Shown here: positions 23,399 to 31,680 of the stretch, piece after piece | Numbering within the stretch: the stretch's first letter is position 1 | How the letters are laid out: each line of letters starts with the position of its first letter | Source of the DNA: an uncultured Alistipes sp. | GTDB lineage: Bacteria > Bacteroidota > Bacteroidia > Bacteroidales > UBA932 | Direction: 5' to 3' | Assembly (NCBI GenBank): GCA_900544195.1 | Contig: UQUJ01000025.1 | Span: forward strand, 1-36,460 | Length of the DNA: 36,460 nt | Notes under the pieces: model-generated | Database searches by the model: none | The model's input: the letters and a program-made list of their open reading frames with translations, nothing else | Told to the model about the DNA's origin: nothing | Made by a program: the position numbers and the translations under genes

Positions 23399-25888
23399 TC
23401 ACAATTCTGTCTCTCCCGCCTCAAGTCCCTCGCTCTCGGCTCTCAGGATGACGGTTCCGGTGCCCGTGCGCTTTACGATGACGCTCGCCAGGCCGCCGAA
23501 AGCCTTGATCTCATCGGAGCGGAACGGCGTGTGGCAGGTCGCGTCGCCGGCGTCCACGGCCACGATCTCACCCGGGCCGGAGACGCTGAACCTCAGCCTG
23601 TCGGACGCTGTCGGTACCATATTCCCGTCCCTGTCCGCGACCTTTACGTCCACGAAGACAATGTCTTCCGAAGAATATGTCCGTGAACGTGCCGGAGCGC
23701 AGTCGCCGCCGAACTCCGTTGAAGGTCCGCTGCCATATTCACGAGCCATCAGGATCTTCGCCGGGCTTCCGCTTGTGGTGACGGCGCTCTCGATGGTCTT
23801 CCCGTCCTCGGTCTTGCCGACAACCCTCACGGTGCCAGGCTCATAGACCACGTTGTCCCAAAGGAAGCGATACTCGTTGGCTCCCTTGGCCTTTCTGCCG
23901 TAGGACTTCCCGTTGACGAAGAGTTCCGCCTCGGCGCAGTTCGTGTAGGCCTGCACCGGAGTGATCTTCCCCTCGCGTCCCGGCCAGTTCCAGTGCGGCA
24001 TCAGGTGCAGGACGGGTTCTGACGACCAGCGGGACTTGTAGAGCCAGTACCTGTCCTTCGGGAAGCCGGCGAGGTCGATGATTCCGAAGTACGAGCTTCT
24101 GGAAGGAGTCGCGATCGCTCCTTTCTCCTTCAGCTCCTTCTCCGCCCTGGCCTTGGCCTCCTCGTCGTGGAAGTTTGTCAGGATTGTGAGGTCGGCGTTG
24201 AAAGGTGTCGGCTCGCCGAGATAGTCGAATCCGGTCCAGACGAACTCCCCGAGGCAGGAAGGGTTCCTGTCCTCCTCCGCCCACTCCTGGTCAGGCAGCT
24301 GCCCCCACGGAACGGTGAACATGTCGAACGAACACACCTGGAAATTGTCCAAGGCGCCATCTTCCTTGTCGCTTGGCGGGAATATGTACACACCTCTTGA
24401 GCTGACGGTCGATGCGGTCTCGCTTCCGAGGAACGGTTTGCCCGGATTGGCGGCGTGGAACTTGCCGTAGAGGTGCGGCTTGTAGTTGAATCCGTAGATG
24501 TCCATCGTGTTGCGGAAATCCTGTCCGCTGGCCCACGGATTGTCGCTGCCGTAGCTTGTAAGTCTTGTAGAATCCTCATTATGACACACTTCCGTGAGGT
24601 GGTAGGCGATGCCGTATTTCTCCGGATAGCCTTGCTCATCGGTCTCGTTGCCGATGCTCCAGATGATGACTGACGGATGGTTGCGGTCTCTGTGGATCAT
24701 GGCCTTCAGGTCTTTGTCCGCCCACTCATCGAACAGTCTGGCGTAGCCGTTCTCTTTCTTCGGGATTGTCCAAGTGTCTGTCAGCTCGTCCATCACGAGG
24801 AATCCCATCCGGTCGCAGAGGTCGAGGAGTTCCGGCGCCGGAGGATTGTGGGATGTGCGGATGGCGTTGCAGCCCATTTGTCTGAGCATATTCAGCCTTC
24901 TCACCCACGCCGTCTCGTTCCAGGCGGCTCCGAGCGCTCCGGCGTCGTGGTGCAGGCAGACTCCCTTGATGAATGTCCTTTGCCCGTTGACGTACAGCCC
25001 GTCGGCCTTGTACTCCAGGTCTCTGAGCCCGAATGTGGTCAGGTAAACGTCCTTCCCTCCGCCTTTTGTGGTGACGGTGGTGACGGCTTGGTAGAGTTCA
25101 GGTGTCTCTGGACTCCAGAACCGCGCGTCTTTCAGTTTGAACTTTTGGATGACCTCGCCGCCGTCCGTGACAGCGTCCAGTTTGGTCACTATGGCTTTCC
25201 TCGTTTTGCCGTCCACGATCACCTCGACCGGCCCGGTGACCGAAGAACCCGGATTGATGACCCTGACGATCTCCGTGCGCACTGTTCCTCCCACAGCCTT
25301 CCCGGCGTTGCGGAGCGTGATCCCGATGCTGACATCATTTCCTTTCGTCGAGACGAACGTCCCCCACTGCGCCACGCCCGCGGGGCCGGCTTTCGTCAGG
25401 TACACGTTCCGGTAGATTCCTCCTCCGGGATACCATCTGCTGGACTCCCCGGGATTGTCCAGCGTGACCTTGACCAGATTGTCCCCCTCCTTGACGAACG
25501 GAGTCAGATCCGCGCGGAACGAGGCGTACCCGTACGGCCATTCGGTGACGGCCTTCCCGTTGCATAAGACCTTGGCATAGGACATCGCTCCGCCGAAATC
25601 GAGGAGAAACCGCTTTCCCGACCTCAGGTCTTTCGCCGTCACGGAAAGAATCTTTGAATATTCCGCCTTGCCCCACCAGGCCAGTTTTCCGGTCTCCCCG
25701 GGGTACTCCTGCACGAACGGCCCGTCCACACCCCAGTCATGAGGCAGGTCAAGGACACGGCTTTCCCCGTCCTTGGTGAACGTCCATCCGTCGTTCCAGA
25801 GGGTTCTTTGGGCCGGCTGAGCGGTCATATTCATAGAAACAGCCGCCAGGACGGCGGCGATGGTGATGATGCGCTTTCTCTTATTCAT
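23399..25888 (-). CDS. GH2 family glycosidase with DUF4982, beta-galactosidase-like, exported
   Basis: The product has 829 aa from 25888 (MNKRKRIITIAAVLAAVSMNMTAQ, a signal peptide); a longer in-frame start at 25921 would add eleven residues. Domain order is sugar-binding jelly roll (LWNDGWTF, LPHDWGVDGPF), Ig-like domain, TIM barrel and the C-terminal DUF4982 (PVQAYTNCAEAELFVNGKSYGRK). The acid/base Glu is in WSIGNETDEQGY and the nucleophile Glu in LGSETAS; GEFVWTGFDYLGEP is the usual barrel-end motif. Most such Bacteroidetes enzymes are beta-galactosidases, but beta-glucuronidase or other beta-hexosidase activity is possible. It is divergent from tetR and probably leads an operon with the peptidase. 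Confidence 0.93.
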   Translation of the reverse strand: MNKRKRIITIAAVLAAVSMNMTAQPAQRTLWNDGWTFTKDGESRVLDLPHDWGVDGPFVQEYPGETGKLAWWGKAEYSKILSVTAKDLRSGKRFLLDFGGAMSYAKVLCNGKAVTEWPYGYASFRADLTPFVKEGDNLVKVTLDNPGESSRWYPGGGIYRNVYLTKAGPAGVAQWGTFVSTKGNDVSIGITLRNAGKAVGGTVRTEIVRVINPGSSVTGPVEVIVDGKTRKAIVTKLDAVTDGGEVIQKFKLKDARFWSPETPELYQAVTTVTTKGGGKDVYLTTFGLRDLEYKADGLYVNGQRTFIKGVCLHHDAGALGAAWNETAWVRRLNMLRQMGCNAIRTSHNPPAPELLDLCDRMGFLVMDELTDTWTIPKKENGYARLFDEWADKDLKAMIHRDRNHPSVIIWSIGNETDEQGYPEKYGIAYHLTEVCHNEDSTRLTSYGSDNPWASGQDFRNTMDIYGFNYKPHLYGKFHAANPGKPFLGSETASTVSSRGVYIFPPSDKEDGALDNFQVCSFDMFTVPWGQLPDQEWAEEDRNPSCLGEFVWTGFDYLGEPTPFNADLTILTNFHDEEAKARAEKELKEKGAIATPSRSSYFGIIDLAGFPKDRYWLYKSRWSSEPVLHLMPHWNWPGREGKITPVQAYTNCAEAELFVNGKSYGRKAKGANEYRFLWDNVVYEPGTVRVVGKTEDGKTIESAVTTSGSPAKILMAREYGSGPSTEFGGDCAPARSRTYSSEDIVFVDVKVADRDGNMVPTASDRLRFSVSGPGEIVAVDAGDATCHTPFRSDEIKAFGGLASVIVKRTGTGTVILRAESEGLEAGETEL

Positions 25889-25948
25889 AAGGTAAAGATA
25901 GCCATTTTTTGAGAATTGCAACGTTTTTGAAAATATTTCAGGAATATC

Positions 25949-25979
25949 TTTGATTGTTAGAGAAACAACACTATCTTTG
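25949..25979 (+). promoter_or_regulatory. Promoter of the tetR-efflux operon
   Basis: TTTG at 25949-25952, a 19-base spacer, then TATCTTTG at 25972-25979 match the Bacteroidetes consensus TTTG-N19-TAnnTTTG exactly. Transcription should start near 25985, directly at the inverted repeats. A second TATCTTTG at 25945-25952 overlaps the -33 element but has a poorer spacing to an upstream TTTG. Confidence 0.85.
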
Positions 25980-25984
25980 CTTTG

Positions 25985-26011
25985 TTAACAGTAATGTTAA
26001 ACAATATTGTT
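25985..26011. promoter_or_regulatory. Operator-like inverted repeats between promoter and tetR start
   Basis: TTAACA (25985-25990) and TGTTAA (25995-26000) form a perfect inverted repeat with a 4-base spacer. The perfect 12-base palindrome AACAATATTGTT follows at 26000-26011. Both lie between the -7 element and the start codon at 26024, where a TetR dimer would block transcription. Autoregulation is inferred from position and symmetry. Confidence 0.7.
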
Positions 26012-26023
26012 AATTTAAAGACA

Positions 26024-26638
26024 ATGTCGAAAAAAGAGAATAAGGAACAGGACATCCTGAGGGCGGCGGAGATGCTGTTCGCCGAGAAAGGATTCAAAGG
26101 CGCCACCACGACGCTGATAGCGGCACAGGCCGGTGTCACCCATGCCATGCTGCACTACTATTTCAGGACGAAGGATCAGATATTCCTAAAGGTTTTTGAT
26201 ACCTATTTGGAGGAGATCCTGCAGAGTCTCAAGTCGATAATGGTGACGGACATATTCCAGCCCGACCTTATCAGGAAGACGACGGAGATCTGCTTCGACT
26301 TCTTCAGCGCCCACAGCGGGCAGCTGTCGCTGCTGCTTGAGGTCGCGAAGGAGCGCCCTGACCTGATGGAAAGTTACGTGTCGAAGATCGGAAGCTACAT
26401 GTCCTCCGCCTTGGACACCCACAGGAAAAGAACGGAGTCGGAAGTCGTGAGCGGGAGGATCCGGAACATCACGTTCGAGGAACTGATCGGCGACATCGTG
26501 AGTGTGTGTGCGGCTCCGTTCTTCTTTGATCCTCTCGTCTGCAATGTGCTGGGAGTGGAAGGCACACGCAGGGCGGAGTACCTGGAGGCGCGCAAAAAGG
26601 AAGCTGTGGAACTGATTGTCTGCCGCCTGTTTAAGTGA
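26024..26638 (+). CDS. TetR-family transcriptional regulator of the efflux operon
   Basis: The product has 204 aa from the ATG at 26024 (MSKKENKEQD); upstream in-frame starts would lie inside the operator-like repeats. The N-terminal HTH is clear (ILRAAEMLFAEKGFKGATTT, then LIAAQAGVTHAMLHYYFRTK), followed by a helical ligand-binding domain. Its gene is first in a plus-strand operon and is 15 bases ahead of the TolC-like gene. E. coli has the comparable pairing of CecR (TetR family) with ybhGFSR. It probably represses its own operon until an exported compound binds. Confidence 0.92.
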   Translation: MSKKENKEQDILRAAEMLFAEKGFKGATTTLIAAQAGVTHAMLHYYFRTKDQIFLKVFDTYLEEILQSLKSIMVTDIFQPDLIRKTTEICFDFFSAHSGQLSLLLEVAKERPDLMESYVSKIGSYMSSALDTHRKRTESEVVSGRIRNITFEELIGDIVSVCAAPFFFDPLVCNVLGVEGTRRAEYLEARKKEAVELIVCRLFK

Positions 26639-26653
26639 TAATGTGACAATCCT

Positions 26654-27916
26654 ATGAATATGAAGAAGTTAAAATGGAAAACACTCGCTCTGGCGTTGCT
26701 GGTCTGCGTACAGGCGTATTCACAGACCACTCTTGACCAATGTGTCAGGATGGCCTACGAGAACTATCCTCAGATCAAGGAGAAGGGGCTGATCGACGCC
26801 TGTCAGGGCTATGATCTTAAGAACGCCTCGCTTGCCTGGGTGCCGCGGCTGAACATTTCCGCCAAGGCGACCTGGCAGTCCGATGTGGTCGAGATGCCTT
26901 TTGACATGCCGGGCTTCGAGTTTGACATTCCGCATGACCAGTACGGAGTGACCGCCGACCTCACCCAACAGATCTGGGACGGAGGCGCGACCGCGGCCAA
27001 AGGCCGTCAGATCAAGGCGGGAGCCGAGGTAAAACGTAGGCAATTGGATGTCAACATGTACTCCATCCGTTCGAAGGTGCAGTCGATCTACCTTGGCATC
27101 ATCTTGCTGGACAAGCAGATAGAGCTGAACAACGTGCTGGTGTCCAACCTCTCCCGCAATCAGAAAGAGGTACAGACATTGGTGGACGGCGGCATGGCCG
27201 GGCCATCGGATCTCGACCAGATCCGGGTGAACATCCTTACCTGCGAGCAGCAGCAGGCCGCCCTGGAGACGGACCGGAAGGCCTATCTGCGGATGCTGGG
27301 TCTGCTTACCGGGCAGGACATGACGGGGCTGACCCTTGTCGAGCCGGAGCCGGAAAGCAACCTGGCGATGGAGATCAAGCGTCCCGAGCTTGCCCTCTAT
27401 GATGCCCAGGCGGTGCAGCTGCAGGCGCAGAAGGATCAGCTCAGCACTTCTTTGTGGCCGCGTCTGAACCTCAACCTGCAGGCGGGCTACGGCCGTCCGG
27501 GACTGAACATGCTCTCCGGCAGTTTCGATCCGTACTTCGTGGCCGGTGTCAAGCTCCAATGGGATTTCGGAGCGCTCTACACACTCAGGAACGACCGGCG
27601 CAAGTCGGACTCGGATCTTCGCAGGCTTGAGCTGACACGCGAGTCCTTCATGCTTAACACCTCGATGGAGGCTGTCCAGAAACGGAGCCAGGTGGAGAAG
27701 GACAAGGATGTCCTCAGGCGCGACGAGGAGATAATCTCCCTCCGCGGCAGCATCAGGGAGACGGGCGAGAGGCAGTACAAGGAGGGTGTGATCGCGGTCA
27801 ACGACTACCTTTCCCTGCTGGACGAGGAGTTCAAGGCGCGCCTTAGCTACAATGTCCACAAGGTGACCTACATCATGGACTTGCTTGACCTGCGGCAAAC
27901 ACTTGGAGTACAATGA
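26654..27916 (+). CDS. TolC-family outer membrane efflux protein
   Basis: The product has 420 aa. A signal peptide (MNMKKLKWKTLALALLVCVQAYSQ) is followed by two outer-membrane-efflux repeats made of long helices and short strands (TLDQCVRMAYENYPQIKEKG; SVQSIYLGIILLDKQIELNN-type helix; RPELALYDAQAVQLQAQKDQ). It would provide the outer membrane exit duct for the ABC pump encoded downstream. Its stop codon overlaps an ATG of the next frame (ATGA at 27913-27916), showing tight coupling. Confidence 0.93.
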   Translation: MNMKKLKWKTLALALLVCVQAYSQTTLDQCVRMAYENYPQIKEKGLIDACQGYDLKNASLAWVPRLNISAKATWQSDVVEMPFDMPGFEFDIPHDQYGVTADLTQQIWDGGATAAKGRQIKAGAEVKRRQLDVNMYSIRSKVQSIYLGIILLDKQIELNNVLVSNLSRNQKEVQTLVDGGMAGPSDLDQIRVNILTCEQQQAALETDRKAYLRMLGLLTGQDMTGLTLVEPEPESNLAMEIKRPELALYDAQAVQLQAQKDQLSTSLWPRLNLNLQAGYGRPGLNMLSGSFDPYFVAGVKLQWDFGALYTLRNDRRKSDSDLRRLELTRESFMLNTSMEAVQKRSQVEKDKDVLRRDEEIISLRGSIRETGERQYKEGVIAVNDYLSLLDEEFKARLSYNVHKVTYIMDLLDLRQTLGVQ

Positions 27917-27936
27917 CAATGAACATGACAATGATT

Positions 27937-28830
27937 ATGAATATGAAAAGCGGACTTGTTTTCGCGGCGTTGGCCCTGGTCGCCGCCGGATGTGGAAAGA
28001 ACATTGAATATGACGCATGCGGTCAGGTTGATGCCACTCAGGTGACCGTGTCCGCCGAGAATGCCGGACGTGTCCTGTCCATGGCTGTGGAGGAAGGCGA
28101 GGTGGTGACGGCGGGACAGCTCCTCGGAGCCTTGGACTCTGTCCAGACCTACCTTCAGATAATGGAGCTGCGCGAGCGCATCGCCGGATCGTCGTCCAGG
28201 CTGGTGGACATCAAGAAGCAAGGCCAGCCGAACCTCAGCCAGCTGGAAAACCTTCAGAGTGAGTACGAAAGGTACTCCAAACTGTTGGAAGGCAACGCCA
28301 CCACCCGCAAGCAGGTGGATGACCTCACGGACAAGATCGCCGTCCTCAAGGCGCAGATAGCCGCACAGACCCAGAGCTGGGAGCGTGGCAACGCTTCCGT
28401 GAGATCCGAGGTCCAGGGCTATGAGATCCAGCTCGCCAGGCTTGAGGATCAGCTTGCGAAATGCCGCATCGTCGCTCCGGTCTCCGGGACTGTGCTGACA
28501 CGCTACGCCGAGACCGGTGAGTTCGTCACCCTCGGCAAGCCGCTCTTCAAGGTCGCCGACCTGGACCAGATGTACGTCAGGGCGTATTTCTCCTCGGCGC
28601 AGCTGTCCGGCTTGAAGCTGAACGACACGGTGACCGTGATTCCGGATGACGGAACCGCTTCACCGAAGCGCATCCAGGGACGTGTGATCTGGATCTCCGA
28701 ACAGTCGGAGTTCACCCCTAAGAACATCCAGACCCGTGACGAGCGGGCGGATCTGGTCTATGCCGTCAAGGTGGCCGTGCCGAATGACGGAACCCTTCGT
28801 CTTGGAATGTACGCCTATGTGAGGAGGTAG
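27937..28830 (+). CDS. HlyD/YbhG-like periplasmic adaptor lipoprotein
   Basis: The product has about 297 aa from 27937 (MNMKSGLVFAALALVAAGC, lipobox LVAAGC). Five further in-frame ATGs lie at 27913, 27919, 27925, 27931 and 27943; the one at 27913 overlaps the tolC stop and may be where ribosomes re-enter. A biotinyl-lipoyl-like half (VTVSAENAGRVLSMAVEEGEVV), a coiled coil (residues about 80-160) and the second lipoyl half (CRIVAPVSGTVLTRYAETGE) are typical of membrane fusion proteins. It links the ABC permeases to TolC. Confidence 0.92.
   Translation: MNMKSGLVFAALALVAAGCGKNIEYDACGQVDATQVTVSAENAGRVLSMAVEEGEVVTAGQLLGALDSVQTYLQIMELRERIAGSSSRLVDIKKQGQPNLSQLENLQSEYERYSKLLEGNATTRKQVDDLTDKIAVLKAQIAAQTQSWERGNASVRSEVQGYEIQLARLEDQLAKCRIVAPVSGTVLTRYAETGEFVTLGKPLFKVADLDQMYVRAYFSSAQLSGLKLNDTVTVIPDDGTASPKRIQGRVIWISEQSEFTPKNIQTRDERADLVYAVKVAVPNDGTLRLGMYAYVRR
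28823..28827 (+). promoter_or_regulatory. Strong Shine-Dalgarno site before the first ABC ATPase
   Basis: GGAGG lies five bases before the ATG at 28833, inside the last codons of the adaptor gene. Such strong sites are rare in Bacteroidetes, so it supports this start and re-initiation after the adaptor stop. Confidence 0.6.
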
Positions 28831-28832
28831 CC

Positions 28833-29777
28833 ATGGACAGAGACACTGCGATAGAGATTAAAGATGTAAGCAAGTCCTACAAGTCGGTCAATGCCTTGAG
28901 GGACATAAGCTTCAACATCCGGAAAGGTGAGCTGTTCGGCCTCATCGGCCCTGACGGAGCGGGGAAGACCACCCTGTTCAGGATCCTGACCACCCTGACC
29001 CTCCCGGACTCCGGTTCCGCGACGGTGATCGGGCTGGACGTGGTGCGTGACTATCGCGAGATAAGGGGAAGGATCGGCTATATGCCAGGGCATTTTGCCT
29101 TGTATCAGGATCTTACCGTCGAGGAGAACCTGAAGTTCCACGCCACGATGTTCGGTACGACCATCGAGGAGAACTACGAGACCATCAAGGGAATATATTC
29201 ACAGATCGAGATGTTCAAGGACCGCAAGGCGAGCGCTCTTTCCGGAGGAATGAAGCAGAAGCTGGCGCTTTGCTGCGCCCTTGTCCACGATCCCGAGGTG
29301 CTGTTCCTTGACGAGCCGACCACCGGTGTCGATGCCGTGAGCCGCAAGGAGTTCTGGGCTATGCTCAAAAAGATCAGGGACAGGGGCGTGACGATAGTGG
29401 TCTCGACTCCTTACATGGACGAGGCCAGTCTTTGTGACCGCATCGCCATGATTCTTGACGGCAGCGTCATCGGACTCGGCTGTCCGGCGGAGATCATTTC
29501 CCGATACCCGAACCGGATATATTCAGTGAGCGGCGGTAACATGTTCCAGACGCTCGGCGCGCTGCGCGGTGTGAGGGGAGTGTTGGATTGCAGTTCGTTC
29601 GGCAGCGCGTGCCACGTGTCTGTCACCGACGACGGGCCGGATGAGACCGGACTCGCCGAGGCTCTTCGGTGTGCCGGAATCGAAGGTTGCGACGTGCGGA
29701 GGATGACTCCGGGGATCGAGGACTGCTTCATCCGGCTTTCCTCTTCCGCCGCGGAAGGCTCCTCCGGTGCGGAATAA
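28833..29777 (+). CDS. ABC transporter ATPase, equivalent to the N-terminal half of YbhF
   Basis: The product has 314 aa. Walker A is GPDGAGKTT, the signature is ALSGGMKQKLAL, Walker B is VLFLDEPTTGVD, and the switch region is VVSTPYMDEA. The phrase YMPGHFALYQDLTVEENLKF, followed by MFGTTIEENY, is characteristic of the first ATPase half of YbhF-type exporters. It follows the adaptor gene by two bases. It should power the ABC-2 permeases encoded downstream together with the second ATPase. Confidence 0.94.
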   Translation: MDRDTAIEIKDVSKSYKSVNALRDISFNIRKGELFGLIGPDGAGKTTLFRILTTLTLPDSGSATVIGLDVVRDYREIRGRIGYMPGHFALYQDLTVEENLKFHATMFGTTIEENYETIKGIYSQIEMFKDRKASALSGGMKQKLALCCALVHDPEVLFLDEPTTGVDAVSRKEFWAMLKKIRDRGVTIVVSTPYMDEASLCDRIAMILDGSVIGLGCPAEIISRYPNRIYSVSGGNMFQTLGALRGVRGVLDCSSFGSACHVSVTDDGPDETGLAEALRCAGIEGCDVRRMTPGIEDCFIRLSSSAAEGSSGAE

Positions 29778-29826
29778 TGCGTTTGACAGGAAGTTTATTT
29801 TGAATATTCCTAAATTGCCTGACGTT

Positions 29827-30573
29827 ATGGACAAGGACATAAAGACTGTGTGCATCTCCCATCTGGTCAAAAAGTTCGGGGAGTTCACCGCGGTGGATGA
29901 CATCTCCTTTGAAGTGTGCAAAGGGGAGATATTCGGTTTTCTGGGTGCGAACGGAGCCGGCAAGACCACGGCGATGCGCATCCTCTGCGGATTGAGCCGT
30001 CCGACATCCGGACAGGGCGATGTCGCGGGGTACAGCATCGTCAACGGGCAGGAGAAGATCAAACGGCACATCGGCTACATGAGCCAGAAGTTCTCCCTCT
30101 ATCCCGACCTGAAGGTGTGGGAGAACATCGAGCTTTTCGCTGGCATCTACGGGCTTGACGGCAAGCGGATCGCCCAGAAGACAGACCAGATGCTGAAGGC
30201 TCTGTCGATGGAGAATGTCCGTAACTCCTTCGTTAGGGACATGCCGCTCGGATGGAAGCAGAAGCTCGCTTTCAGCATAGCGATGGTGCATGATCCCGAG
30301 ATCGTGTTTCTTGACGAGCCGACGGGCGGTGTGGATCCCGTGACGAGAAGGAACTTCTGGGAAATGATCTACAAGGCAGCCTCCAAGGGTGTCACCGTCT
30401 TTGTCACGACGCACTACATGGATGAGGCTGAATACTGTGACAGAGTCTCCGTGATGGTGGACGGGCGCATCGAGGCGCTGGATTCCCCGGCAGCCCTGAA
30501 GGAGCGTTACGGGGCCAAGGACATGGATGAGGTGTTCACAAAAATCGCCGGAAAGGCCGAGAGAGAGGCATGA
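29827..30573 (+). CDS. ABC transporter ATPase, equivalent to the C-terminal half of YbhF
   Basis: The product has 248 aa from the ATG at 29827 (MDKDIKTVCISHLVKKFGEF), chosen because a GTG at 29767 would overlap the previous gene and add twenty residues with no family match. Walker A is GANGAGKTT and Walker B is IVFLDEPTGGVD. The signature is the variant MPLGWKQKLAF rather than LSGGQ, as is usual for the second half of YbhF-type proteins. The 49-base gap to the first ATPase is the largest within this operon. It overlaps the next gene by four bases (ATGA at 30570-30573). Confidence 0.93.
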   Translation: MDKDIKTVCISHLVKKFGEFTAVDDISFEVCKGEIFGFLGANGAGKTTAMRILCGLSRPTSGQGDVAGYSIVNGQEKIKRHIGYMSQKFSLYPDLKVWENIELFAGIYGLDGKRIAQKTDQMLKALSMENVRNSFVRDMPLGWKQKLAFSIAMVHDPEIVFLDEPTGGVDPVTRRNFWEMIYKAASKGVTVFVTTHYMDEAEYCDRVSVMVDGRIEALDSPAALKERYGAKDMDEVFTKIAGKAEREA

Positions 30574-31679
30574 GAGAGATAATAGCGTTCATACAGAAAG
30601 AGTTCAGACACATATTCAGGGATCTCCGGACCACCCTGATCGTTCTGGTGATGCCGGTTGTGCAGATCATCCTGTTCGGCTTCGCGATAAGCACGGATGT
30701 CAGCAACGCCGTCGTCGATGTGGTCGGGGATGCCTGTGACCCTCTGGCACGCAGTGTCATAAGCAGGATCGAGGGCAACAAGTACCTCGCCGTCGGCGAG
30801 ATCCACGGATCTTTCGCTCCGGCCCGGGACAGGATCCGCAAAGGCAAGGCTGCCGCGGCGCTCTGCTTCGGGACGGACTTTGACGGCAAGGCCGGCTCGG
30901 AAGGTAAGGCCTGCGTCCGCATAGTGAGCGACGGCTCCGACCCGAACACCGCCCAGGTGGTCACCAGCTACATCAAGGGAGTGCTTCAAAGCGAGGAACT
31001 GGCATTGTCTGAGAGCCTTGCCGGGAAGCCTAAGGCTTCGATGAGGCCGAATGTCCAGCTGATGTACAATCCGGCCATGAACTCGTCCTACAATTTCGTG
31101 CCGGGAGTCATGGGCTTGATCCTGATGCTGATCTGCTCGATGATGACGGCGGTGTCCATCGTGAAGGAGAAGGAGACCGGCACGCTTGAGCTGCTCCTTG
31201 TGTCTCCGGTCAAGCCGTTCTGGATAATCCTTTCCAAGATGATTCCGTACCTTGCCCTGTCGGTCGTCAATTTCGTCAGCGTCCTGCTTCTGGCCCACTT
31301 TGTCATGGGGGTGCCGATCCATGGCAGCCTGACACTACTGTCCCTGGTGTCGCTTGTTTTCGTCGGTTCGTCACTGGGACTCGGACTGCTTGTGTCGGTC
31401 ATCTCCAAGACCCAGCAGACAGCGATGCTGCTGTGCGGTATGGGACTGACAATGCCGACCATGATGCTGTCCGGCATCATATTCCCGTGCGAGAGCATGC
31501 CGGTCGCTCTTCAGATGCTCTCCGACATCATCCCTGCCAAGTGGTTCATCATCATGGTGAAGAAGATAATGATCCAGGGAGCCGGCCTTGAGGCGGTCGC
31601 CAAGGAGTTCGCCGTCCTGACCGGCATGATGGTCTTTCTGTTGGTGGTAAGTATAAAGAATTTCAAGACAAGGTTGTGA
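30570..31679 (+). CDS. ABC-2 type permease, YbhS-like
   Basis: The product has 369 aa. The N-terminal membrane anchor (FRDLRTTLIVLVMPVVQIIL) is followed by a large periplasmic domain of about 140 residues. Five further membrane segments begin at about residue 170, with the family motif SIVKEKETGTLELLLVSPVKP. It would form the export channel as a heterodimer with the next product. Substrates of such pumps are drugs, lipids or cations; none can be assigned from sequence. Confidence 0.92.
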   Translation: MREIIAFIQKEFRHIFRDLRTTLIVLVMPVVQIILFGFAISTDVSNAVVDVVGDACDPLARSVISRIEGNKYLAVGEIHGSFAPARDRIRKGKAAAALCFGTDFDGKAGSEGKACVRIVSDGSDPNTAQVVTSYIKGVLQSEELALSESLAGKPKASMRPNVQLMYNPAMNSSYNFVPGVMGLILMLICSMMTAVSIVKEKETGTLELLLVSPVKPFWIILSKMIPYLALSVVNFVSVLLLAHFVMGVPIHGSLTLLSLVSLVFVGSSLGLGLLVSVISKTQQTAMLLCGMGLTMPTMMLSGIIFPCESMPVALQMLSDIIPAKWFIIMVKKIMIQGAGLEAVAKEFAVLTGMMVFLLVVSIKNFKTRL

Positions 31680-31680
31680 G

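Noticed and set aside
24677..25567. A 296-codon plus-strand frame opposite the GH2 gene
   Set aside because: It lies wholly within the GH2 coding sequence, has no domain or signal, and its composition is that of a complementary-strand shadow.
26720..27931. A 403-codon minus-strand frame opposite the TolC gene
   Set aside because: The plus-strand TolC reading is unmistakable and the antisense frame has no family features; no promoter or terminator fits it.
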